Shown piece by piece: positions 21,836-29,347 of a stretch of DNA of 30,975 nucleotides. The stretch spans positions 1-30,975 of the forward strand of contig DAIDIC010000047.1 of NCBI GenBank assembly GCA_027459525.1. The letters run 5' to 3'. The notes beneath the pieces are model-generated. The model was not told the DNA's origin, did not search any database, and worked only from the letters and a program-made list of their open reading frames with translations. Each line of letters opens with the position of its first letter. The first letter of the stretch is position 1. This DNA comes from JAJYBV01 sp021812265. Its GTDB lineage: Bacteria > Chloroflexota > Ktedonobacteria > Ktedonobacterales > JACDGC01. A program made the translations under genes and the position numbers.

Positions 21836-24430
21836 ATGGGAATCGTGACAGATCGTCTCACCGACATGCTTAACAGCCAAAAAGAACGAGGCCTTGTCAT
21901 CTGGTTTGATCCCGAACAAAACTATATGGAGTATGTGCGGCAGCGCCCGGATATCATTCAATACACCGGGAGCTTTTTTGAGCTGCGCCACCGGTTAGAG
22001 CCGCTCTTGGAGTGGGATCTGCAAACACCGCTGCGGACCCCGAAAGAGATTCTCTATATTCCCATGAGTGAAGCCGATACGCAAGCTGCGTTGTGTGAGC
22101 TGACAGCAATCGGCATTATCATGAAGCCGGGGTATCATCACCAAGCGCAAAATACGCGGCTTGCGGTTATCGCGCGCGCCGCGTTACGCAGTATGCGCAA
22201 CAGTGAGCAGCTTGCAGAGATCTATTACAAAGTTGAACAAAAAGAATTCTCTTTGGCAGACCTTGATGCGTTGGCGGCGCAATCCATGATTACCGGCACA
22301 GAAAGTATTTCACTGGTCTTTGGCGCGCACGATCCCGCTCATGTGGCGCTAAGTTTTCTCTCTAATCCGAAGCTGGATCAAAAAATCAAAGAGAAAGCGT
22401 TCGGCGACCTAAAACAGCTTTTGCGCAGTGAGTATGATTACCCGATTGCCGCAACGGCAGACGTTGAAGAGTTGCGCGCAGCTTTTGCAGAACATGTTTT
22501 GCGAACCGATCTGATAACGACAATAGGTGTTGACCGGCTGCCTCCCGAGCTGCAAAACGTGCAAATTCCATGGGAAAATGAATACGCCCATGTTGCGTGC
22601 CAGCAATTAGCGGCACAGTGGCGCGGAAAAATTCAAGATCGTGATCATTATATACAGGTGGCAAACGCTGTTGAGAAACATCTTTCCCTTGACAGAATCA
22701 AAATACCGCTGACAGAAACAACACCCTGCGAAACTTGCCTGATCATTGAGCAGACATTACAAAATATTCTTGCGCAAAAAATTGCCGAAGACGCGCAAGA
22801 AGAATTATTGAACATTGTGCGAACGCGAAAAGAAAAGGGATTTTGGCCGAGTGTTAACGATACTATGGAGACGCGCTGGCAGCTTTTAAGCTATGCGGGG
22901 CAGTTGATTATCATTGCGCGCAGTATAGAACTGGCGCTGAAAAAGCAGCTGACAGCCGGGGACATAGCGCAGATGTACACAAAAGGCGACGGGCGCGATG
23001 TGCCGTGGTGCGAAATTGACACGATGCATCGCAAGCTTACGAAGGCATATCATAAAGGGAATACTACAGCGCGCGATACCGCCATCCACGGGCTTGTCAC
23101 AGAAACGCAGCAAAGATATACGGGCGTCATTGATGAGCTTATTCGCCGTTTTATGCAAGCGTTGGAAAGATCGAATTTTCAATCGCCTGTGGCTTTGCGC
23201 CAGCGAGATATCTTTTACCGGATTGTTGAGCCGGCTGTTCGTTCCGGCAAAACGGCATATCTTTTTGTTGACGCGCTGCGCTATGAAATGGCAAAGGAAC
23301 TGAGCAACAATCTTGAAACCAACCCTACAATCAGCAATATCCGGCTAGAGGCGGCGTTTGGCTCTGCGCCAAGCATTACCCCTGTAGGAATGGCCTCGCT
23401 GTTGCCGGGCGCCGAGCAAGAAACAACTCAGCTAGACTCAGAAAAAAACACTATTGGTGTACGCATTCAGGGCGAGTTTCTTAGCTCCCGCGCAGACCGC
23501 ATGAAATGGCTGGCGACGCATTTGCCGGCGCTTTCCGACAATCGGCAAACAAAAATGTATGAAACAACTCTGGATAATCTGTCTACGCAAGACGATGCAA
23601 AGAAAAATCTCAGCGAAGCAGATTTTGCCGTGATCACATCTCAGGAGATTGACGCGCTTGGGGAATCGGGGCAGGCGCAAATAGCCCGCGAGGCCATGGA
23701 TCTGATGTTGGAGTATCTTCAGAGCGCTATAGTGTTTTTGGCGCAAGCCGGATATCAAAATATTATAATTACCGCTGATCATGGCTATTTGTTTGGTCAA
23801 GATGTTCCTGATTCGATGAAAATTTCCCCGCCGGCCGGCGGCCAAAAAATTGATCTTCACCAACGCGCATGGGTTGGTGTCGGCGGAACGGGCCACGAAT
23901 CGGTTGTACGAACACCCTTAAGCGCATTTGGCCTGCATCCTCAGTGGGATATCGTGTTTCCGCTGGGAATCGGCATTTTCAAAGTTTCCGGCGGCAATAA
24001 AGCCTATTTTCACGGTGGTATTTCGCCGCAGGAAATATTGATTCCTATACTGCAAGTTTCCACACATAAAGAACCGGAAACGGAAGATGACGCATTTCAA
24101 TGGTTTTTACGGCTGCGTTCGGACAAAATACAAACAAGAATCTTCAGCGTTGTTATTGAAGGGCAGCGTTTGCATATGTTTGCCACCCTTCCAAAGGTAT
24201 ATGTGGAGATCCGCGCGGGCCGCGAAACGCTGTCATCTAGGAGTGACGGGCAAAGCGGCCCCATTACGCTGGAAACTAATAATCAGTGGGAAATTGTTCC
24301 GTATAAGGTTATTCTCACCATTATAACGGAAACAAAACCTGCAAAACAGATTGCGCTTCATCTTATTGACGCCGGAACGGGACGTGATTTGATACCGCCC
24401 CAAGAGCTTCAATGGGATATTGCATGGTAA
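21836..24430 (+). CDS. pglZ: BREX alkaline-phosphatase-fold protein PglZ
   Basis: The 864-residue PglZ is the hallmark protein of all BREX types, with an alkaline-phosphatase-superfamily domain in its C-terminal half. The N-terminus has the usual RGLVIWFDPEQNYMEYV segment. Metal-site motifs are TAYLFVDALRYEMAKEL (Asp479), APSITPVGMASLLPGA (Ser/Thr nucleophile region), IITADHGYLFG (Asp648, His649) and GGTGHESVVRTP (His). The core looks intact. A phosphatase or nuclease-like activity on DNA or protein is proposed for the family, but the true substrate is unsettled. The start follows AAAGGGG, 12 bases after brxC; the stop is 15 bases before brxL. No frameshift or truncation is seen. Confidence 0.96.
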   Translation: MGIVTDRLTDMLNSQKERGLVIWFDPEQNYMEYVRQRPDIIQYTGSFFELRHRLEPLLEWDLQTPLRTPKEILYIPMSEADTQAALCELTAIGIIMKPGYHHQAQNTRLAVIARAALRSMRNSEQLAEIYYKVEQKEFSLADLDALAAQSMITGTESISLVFGAHDPAHVALSFLSNPKLDQKIKEKAFGDLKQLLRSEYDYPIAATADVEELRAAFAEHVLRTDLITTIGVDRLPPELQNVQIPWENEYAHVACQQLAAQWRGKIQDRDHYIQVANAVEKHLSLDRIKIPLTETTPCETCLIIEQTLQNILAQKIAEDAQEELLNIVRTRKEKGFWPSVNDTMETRWQLLSYAGQLIIIARSIELALKKQLTAGDIAQMYTKGDGRDVPWCEIDTMHRKLTKAYHKGNTTARDTAIHGLVTETQQRYTGVIDELIRRFMQALERSNFQSPVALRQRDIFYRIVEPAVRSGKTAYLFVDALRYEMAKELSNNLETNPTISNIRLEAAFGSAPSITPVGMASLLPGAEQETTQLDSEKNTIGVRIQGEFLSSRADRMKWLATHLPALSDNRQTKMYETTLDNLSTQDDAKKNLSEADFAVITSQEIDALGESGQAQIAREAMDLMLEYLQSAIVFLAQAGYQNIIITADHGYLFGQDVPDSMKISPPAGGQKIDLHQRAWVGVGGTGHESVVRTPLSAFGLHPQWDIVFPLGIGIFKVSGGNKAYFHGGISPQEILIPILQVSTHKEPETEDDAFQWFLRLRSDKIQTRIFSVVIEGQRLHMFATLPKVYVEIRAGRETLSSRSDGQSGPITLETNNQWEIVPYKVILTIITETKPAKQIALHLIDAGTGRDLIPPQELQWDIAW

Positions 24431-24445
24431 GAGAGGCAGTACGCG

Positions 24446-26467
24446 ATGACAACGCTTGATACACTGATACATGACGCCTTTGGGGGACGTGTTGTACGAA
24501 AAGATCTCGTTCGTCAAGTAAAGGTGGGGGCGAATGTTCCCGTCTATGTTCTTGAATATTTGCTCGGGAAATATTGCGCAAGTGACGACGCAGACGCAAT
24601 TCAGGCCGGCTTGCGTTTAGTCAACTTTCAGCTGAGTGAAAACTTTATCCGGCCGGATGAAGCCAATAAAGCCATGTTCAAAGTGAAGGATCAGGGCACG
24701 GGAGTATTTATTGATAAAGTGAAGGTGCGGGCAACAGAGAAAGAAGATTGGGGTGAAATGGCAAACTTTGGCAATCGCTTTCTGCACGTTCCGGAAACAA
24801 TTCTCCGCCGCTACCCGCGTCTTCTTGAAGGGGGAATATGGGCGCGGGTAAGCCTTGAATATCACCAAGATGAAGAGGAAGACAAACATCCTTTTTATAT
24901 TACGGATATTCAGCCGATTCAAATTGCCGGATTTAATTTCGCAGAATTCACTGCCGGGCGGCAGCGCTTCACCCGCGATCAATGGGCAGATCTCCTTTTA
25001 CGCAGCGCAGGGCTGGAGCCGGATGGCATGGCGCCGCGGCTGAAACTGCTTTCACTTGTTCGCCTTATTCCGCTTGTGGAACGAAATTATACTCTTATTG
25101 AATTAGGCCCCCGCGGCACAGGCAAAAGTTTTGTCTACCGAGAAACAACCCCCTACGCCATCTTAGTTTCCGGCGGAAAAACAACGGTAGCAAACCTTTT
25201 CTACAATATGGGAACGCACAAAATCGGTTTAGTCGGCTTATGGGATGTTGTTGCGTTTGACGAGATTGCAGGCATCCAATTTGATGATAAATCCTCTGTC
25301 CAGATCTTAAAAGATTATATGGAATCGGGGTCATTCAGTCGCGGCAAAGAAGAAATTACTGCTGAATCATCAATGGTTTTTCTGGGGAACATCAATCAGC
25401 CCGTTGATGTTCTGGTGCGATCTTCTCACCTGTTTGCTCCGCTTCCGGACGCTATGCGTAACGATATGGCGTTTATTGATCGGCTTCATTTTTATCTTCC
25501 CGGCTGGGAAATTCCCAAAATGTCCAATTCACTGCTGACAGACGGATATGGGTTTGTTGTTGATTACATGGCTGAAGCGTTTCGAGAACTGCGCAAACAA
25601 AATTTTACAGACCTTATCGACCCATATTTTTCCTTAGGCAATCATTTAAACGCGCGTGACGCCAAAGCGGTGAGAAAAACCGTATCGGGTCTGACAAAAT
25701 TATTGCATCCGCAACGGCAGGCCAGTAAGGAGGAACTGCAAGAATATCTGGAACTCGCCTTAGAAGGCAGGCGGCGGGTGAAAGAGCAATTGAAAAAATT
25801 GGGGTCTTTTGAATATTACCAAACAAGTTTTTCGTATATTGCAAACGACACCATGCAGGAATATTTTGTTGGCGTGCCGGAAGAAGGCGGGCGCGATCTC
25901 ATTTCATCCGATCCGTTACCGATAGGAAGCGTATATGCGGCCACGTATACAGAAGAAGACAAAGTAGCGCTGCATCGCATCGAAGTCAGCAAAATCAGGA
26001 GCGGAGCAGGAAAATTAAAAATAACCGGCAGCCCGCACACGGAAACCAAAACCGCTTTGCAAACCGCATACGACTACATGCGATCACGCCAAAAAGATTT
26101 GGGTATAGAGCAAGAACTTGAGGCATTCGATTTTCACATTCAGGCTATTGATCTTACGGGATCCGGTAATAGCGCTCCGGTTGGAACAGCATTTTTTGTA
26201 GCGCTGTATTCTGCCATAAAAGAGCATCCTGTTCGGTCATCTCTCGTCATTATGGGGAATCTGACAATTCAGGGAAACATTCAGCCCATGCGTTCGCTTG
26301 CAGAGCCGCTTCAATCTGCAATGGACAATGGAGCCAAACGCGCGCTCATCCCGATTGAAAATAAGCGATCTTTTCTTGATGTATCCAGTGATATCATTGA
26401 AAAAGTCGATCCCATTTTCTATAGTGATCCTCTGGCGGCGGCCATGAAGGCATTTGGCTCAGAATAG
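24446..26467 (+). CDS. brxL: BREX AAA+/Lon-like protein BrxL
   Basis: The 673-residue BrxL closes the operon. An N-terminal domain (1-200) precedes an AAA+ ATPase with Walker A ELGPRGTGKSFVYRE (Lys227) and Walker B VVAFDEIAG (Asp272, Glu273), SMVFLGNINQP as sensor 1, and RLHFYLPGWE. The C-terminal domain (about 500-673) aligns with the Lon protease fold (SAPVGTAFFVALYSA and LTIQGNIQPMRSLAEPLQSA, ending ALIPIENKR), but Pro578 stands at the Lon catalytic Ser and Ala619 at the catalytic Lys. It is therefore very unlikely to be a Ser-Lys protease. Family members form ring-shaped DNA-binding ATPases needed for phage restriction but not for methylation. GAGAGGCAG precedes the ATG. No plus-strand terminator is recognised after it. 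Confidence 0.96.
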   Translation: MTTLDTLIHDAFGGRVVRKDLVRQVKVGANVPVYVLEYLLGKYCASDDADAIQAGLRLVNFQLSENFIRPDEANKAMFKVKDQGTGVFIDKVKVRATEKEDWGEMANFGNRFLHVPETILRRYPRLLEGGIWARVSLEYHQDEEEDKHPFYITDIQPIQIAGFNFAEFTAGRQRFTRDQWADLLLRSAGLEPDGMAPRLKLLSLVRLIPLVERNYTLIELGPRGTGKSFVYRETTPYAILVSGGKTTVANLFYNMGTHKIGLVGLWDVVAFDEIAGIQFDDKSSVQILKDYMESGSFSRGKEEITAESSMVFLGNINQPVDVLVRSSHLFAPLPDAMRNDMAFIDRLHFYLPGWEIPKMSNSLLTDGYGFVVDYMAEAFRELRKQNFTDLIDPYFSLGNHLNARDAKAVRKTVSGLTKLLHPQRQASKEELQEYLELALEGRRRVKEQLKKLGSFEYYQTSFSYIANDTMQEYFVGVPEEGGRDLISSDPLPIGSVYAATYTEEDKVALHRIEVSKIRSGAGKLKITGSPHTETKTALQTAYDYMRSRQKDLGIEQELEAFDFHIQAIDLTGSGNSAPVGTAFFVALYSAIKEHPVRSSLVIMGNLTIQGNIQPMRSLAEPLQSAMDNGAKRALIPIENKRSFLDVSSDIIEKVDPIFYSDPLAAAMKAFGSE

Positions 26468-26539
26468 CAAAAAAAGAAAAATCCCCTAAACCGGTTCAGA
26501 AGCGGCAGCAACGCGATGACCTATTTGAAACACCGACAG

Positions 26540-26564
26540 AAAAGGGCGGCGTTGAACACCGCCC
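26540..26564 (-). terminator. Rho-independent terminator of the ior-acs operon
   Basis: Read on the minus strand, GGGCGG...CCGCCC (arms 26559-26564 and 26544-26549, with a GTT/AAC extension in the loop) is followed by TTTT (26543-26540). It lies 37 bases after the acyl-CoA synthetase stop. On the plus strand no T-run follows, so it would serve BREX transcripts poorly. Confidence 0.7.
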
Positions 26565-26600
26565 CAGCGTACTTTGAGCCGCAAAACTTTTGCGCAGAAA

Positions 26601-28721
26601 TTACGCAAGCAGTATGCGCGCGTCTGCCGCTATTGCTCCTTGCCCTTCGGGCAGAACAATCAACGGATTAATATCCATTTCCTGAATCTGCGGGTTGGCG
26701 GCGGCAAAACTGCTGAGCGCCAAAATGGCGTTTGTCAGCGCAGATATATCGGACGGAGCAGCGCCGCGCAACCCGCCCAGCAATTTTGCGGAACGCACTT
26801 CGCCAATCATCTCCTCGGCGTCGGCTTGAGTTAACGGAGCCAGCCGAAAGCTGACATCTGCCAGCGCCTCGGCGTACACACCGCCTAACCCAAACATAAT
26901 AAGCGGGCCAAGCGTCGGGTCGCGCTTCACACCCAAAATTACTTCTATGCCGCCGCCGATCATGCGCTGCGCCTGCACGCCGGTTATCTTAGCGTTGGGA
27001 ACTGCGCGCCGCGTCCGCTCCATAATCTCATCAAAAGCTTGGCGCGCCGCGTCCGCGCTGCGCACGTTGATAATGACCGCGCCGATATCAGATTTATGCA
27101 ACACATCAGGACTCATCAATTTCATGGCTATAGGAAAGCCAATTTCTTCCGCTGCCTGCGCCGCTTCTTCGGCGGAATGCGCAATGACAGACGCGGGTAT
27201 CGCAACACCGATAGTTTGCAAAATCGCCAAGCTGGTTTCAGAATCCAGCGCAGTTTCGCCGCTACTCTGCGCCGTCGCTATAAGCGTGGAAGGCTGAGCG
27301 CTGGGCAGAGCTTCCGGCTCCGCATTGTGTTTTTGCAGCCACTGCGCGCGCCGCCACAACATTCCAAACGATTCCACCGCCGCCTCGGGGAAACGATACA
27401 TCGGCAACTTTACCGCATGCCCTTTTTGAAACGCCTCACCGACACTGGTTTCGCCCATAAAACACGCTAAAACCGGCTTCTCATTCTGCGTTTTCATCAC
27501 CTCCGCCAGCGCGTCTACAACATCCGCGGGGTGGTTCAGCGCCTGCGGGACCAGAATAACCAAAACACCGTCAATATCAGGGTCGCGCAGTAAAACGCTC
27601 AGCGCCGTTTTATATTCTTCGGTAGAAGCGCCGCCCAGCATATCCACCGGTCCGGCGGTTTGCGCGTCGGGCAGCAGAAACGCTTTCAGTTCGGTTTGTA
27701 TGCGCGGGTTGGTTTTGGCTAACAGTAACCCATATGTTTCCATAGCGTCGGCCGCCACCGCCGCCGGACCGCCGGCGTTAGTAAGCAGCGCCACACGCCG
27801 GCCTTTGGGCAGCGGCTGATACGAAAGCGCCAAAGCGCCGTTAAACATCGCTTCGACACCGGCCGCTTCTATAGCGCCAAATTGTTTGCAGGCTGCGCGA
27901 AAAGCCGCGTGCGTTCCGGCCATTGCCCCGGTGTGAGACGCAGTCGCCGCCTGTCCGCTTGCCGTTCTTCCGGTCTTAATAATAACAATCGGCTTGCGCG
28001 GCGCAATGGTTTGCAGCGCGTAAAGAAAGCCCGGCCCGTTTTTTATATCTTCCAGATAGGTAGTAATCACCTTGGTGTTGGGGTCTTCCGCCAAATTCAG
28101 CAGCGCGTCGGTTTCGGTAACATCGGCTTCGTTGCCGACGCTCAGCATACGGCTGAAACCAATGCCGCGCCCGATTACCCAATCAATAACGCCGCCGCAC
28201 AGCGCGCCGGATTGCGATAAAAAAGCAATATCACCGCGCGGCGGTGTTCCCAAAATAAATGTTGTGTTGAGCGGCGTATTGGTGTCAATCACTCCGATAC
28301 CGTTCGGCCCCATCAATCGCATATGGTATGCGCGCGCGATTTCAAGAATGCGCCGTTCCCGTTCCTCACCTTCTCTGCCGATTTCGCGGAACCCGCCGGA
28401 TATAATAACCGCCGCTTTTACGCCGCGTTTGCCGCAGTCTTCCAGCGATTCGGCGATCATACCGGCGGGCAGAATCAGCACCGCCAAATCCAGCGGATCC
28501 GGCGCAGCGCTGATATGCGGATAACATGTTCGGCCTAATATTTCATCTGCTTTGGGATTAATGGGATAAACCGGGCCGGGGAACCCCTGTTCTTTATCCA
28601 GCAGATTCAGCAGCACGCCATAGCTTAGCTTGCCGGAGTCTCTGCTGGCGCCGATAACTGCAACTCCATTGGGATGAAAAAAGGGATTAAGTGAAGTTGA
28701 ATCGGTTACAAGTGTGTTCAT
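26601..28721 (-). CDS. ADP-forming acyl-CoA (acetyl/arylacetyl-CoA) synthetase, fused alpha-beta type
   Basis: A 706-residue single-chain ADP-forming acyl-CoA synthetase: acyl-CoA + ADP + Pi gives acid + CoA + ATP. Order: CoA-binding domain (GVAVIGASRDSGKLSYGVLL, 1-130), ligase-CoA domain with AFLSQSGALCGGV and TASHTGAMAGTHA (His263 is the likely phosphorylated His), hinge, then the ATP-grasp beta part from about 480 (IGFPIAMKLMSPDVLHKSDIGA, FGLGGVYAEALADVSFRLAP, MDINPLIV). Both halves are complete. The ATG at 28721 overlaps the iorB stop as ATGA, so it is translated with iorB. The neighbours suggest that it acts on arylacetyl-CoA made by IorAB; acetate or branched-chain acyl-CoA substrates cannot be excluded. 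The protein is cytoplasmic. Confidence 0.93.
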   Translation of the reverse strand: MNTLVTDSTSLNPFFHPNGVAVIGASRDSGKLSYGVLLNLLDKEQGFPGPVYPINPKADEILGRTCYPHISAAPDPLDLAVLILPAGMIAESLEDCGKRGVKAAVIISGGFREIGREGEERERRILEIARAYHMRLMGPNGIGVIDTNTPLNTTFILGTPPRGDIAFLSQSGALCGGVIDWVIGRGIGFSRMLSVGNEADVTETDALLNLAEDPNTKVITTYLEDIKNGPGFLYALQTIAPRKPIVIIKTGRTASGQAATASHTGAMAGTHAAFRAACKQFGAIEAAGVEAMFNGALALSYQPLPKGRRVALLTNAGGPAAVAADAMETYGLLLAKTNPRIQTELKAFLLPDAQTAGPVDMLGGASTEEYKTALSVLLRDPDIDGVLVILVPQALNHPADVVDALAEVMKTQNEKPVLACFMGETSVGEAFQKGHAVKLPMYRFPEAAVESFGMLWRRAQWLQKHNAEPEALPSAQPSTLIATAQSSGETALDSETSLAILQTIGVAIPASVIAHSAEEAAQAAEEIGFPIAMKLMSPDVLHKSDIGAVIINVRSADAARQAFDEIMERTRRAVPNAKITGVQAQRMIGGGIEVILGVKRDPTLGPLIMFGLGGVYAEALADVSFRLAPLTQADAEEMIGEVRSAKLLGGLRGAAPSDISALTNAILALSSFAAANPQIQEMDINPLIVLPEGQGAIAADARILLA

Positions 28722-29347
28722 ACATTTTCCTTCTGCGGCAAAGTTATCAGCGTTTTTCCGGCAAAGAAAGCCGTTTTATTCAGTTCGGCGTATTTTGCCG
28801 GCACACGTTTCACAATAACATCCAACCAAACATCATCAGATTGGGTAAATTCCGCTGCCGGATACGCCGACAACACAGCGGCTAAGGCGCCGATGAGCAC
28901 AACATTCATCGTTTGCGGAACTCCCAGCGCTTTCGCGGTATCAGAGGCGTCGACAAAAATAGCGCGCTGAATAGATTTGGCAAAAGCGGCGTGTATCTCA
29001 TCATCCAAAGGATACACCTGATTTTGCGAAGTAACCGATGTAGGAATAATATTTTCTTGGTTTATCAGCGCAATTGCGGTAGGGCGCAGCATGTGGATAT
29101 TGCGCAGCCCTTCAAGTTTTTCAAAGGCAAGCAAAAAATCAACCTCACCGGCGCCGGCGACAGGAGAAAAAACATGTGTTCCCCACCGCACATGGCTGGT
29201 TACACTGCCGCCGCGCTGCGACATGCCATGCACCTCGGCTTTTTTTGCTTCAAAGCCCATGCTTAACCCAACATGCGCCAGCAATTCTCCGGCTAAAATA
29301 GTGCCTTGGCCGCCAACACCTGCTAAAAGAAAATTTATCGTTTTCAT
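28718..29347 (-). CDS. iorB: Indolepyruvate:ferredoxin oxidoreductase, beta subunit
   Basis: The 209-residue gamma-type subunit of the 2-oxoacid:ferredoxin oxidoreductase family partners with IorA to oxidise aryl-pyruvates to aryl-acetyl-CoA, reducing ferredoxin. Motifs: N-terminal FLLAGVGGQGTILAGELLA, KAEVHGMSQRGGSVTSHVR and DFLLAFEKLEGLR, all typical of IorB. Start: an in-frame upstream start at 29437 would lie deep in iorA. The ATG at 29347 begins MKTINFLLAGVGGQG, overlaps the iorA stop as ATGA and matches the family start. The gene ends with an ATGA overlap into the acyl-CoA synthetase, so all three proteins are made together. Confidence 0.96.
   Translation of the reverse strand: MKTINFLLAGVGGQGTILAGELLAHVGLSMGFEAKKAEVHGMSQRGGSVTSHVRWGTHVFSPVAGAGEVDFLLAFEKLEGLRNIHMLRPTAIALINQENIIPTSVTSQNQVYPLDDEIHAAFAKSIQRAIFVDASDTAKALGVPQTMNVVLIGALAAVLSAYPAAEFTQSDDVWLDVIVKRVPAKYAELNKTAFFAGKTLITLPQKENV

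Noticed and set aside
26980..28540. Long plus-strand open frames opposite the acyl-CoA synthetase gene
   Set aside because: They are antisense shadows produced by GC-rich codons; none has a start signal or recognisable domain.
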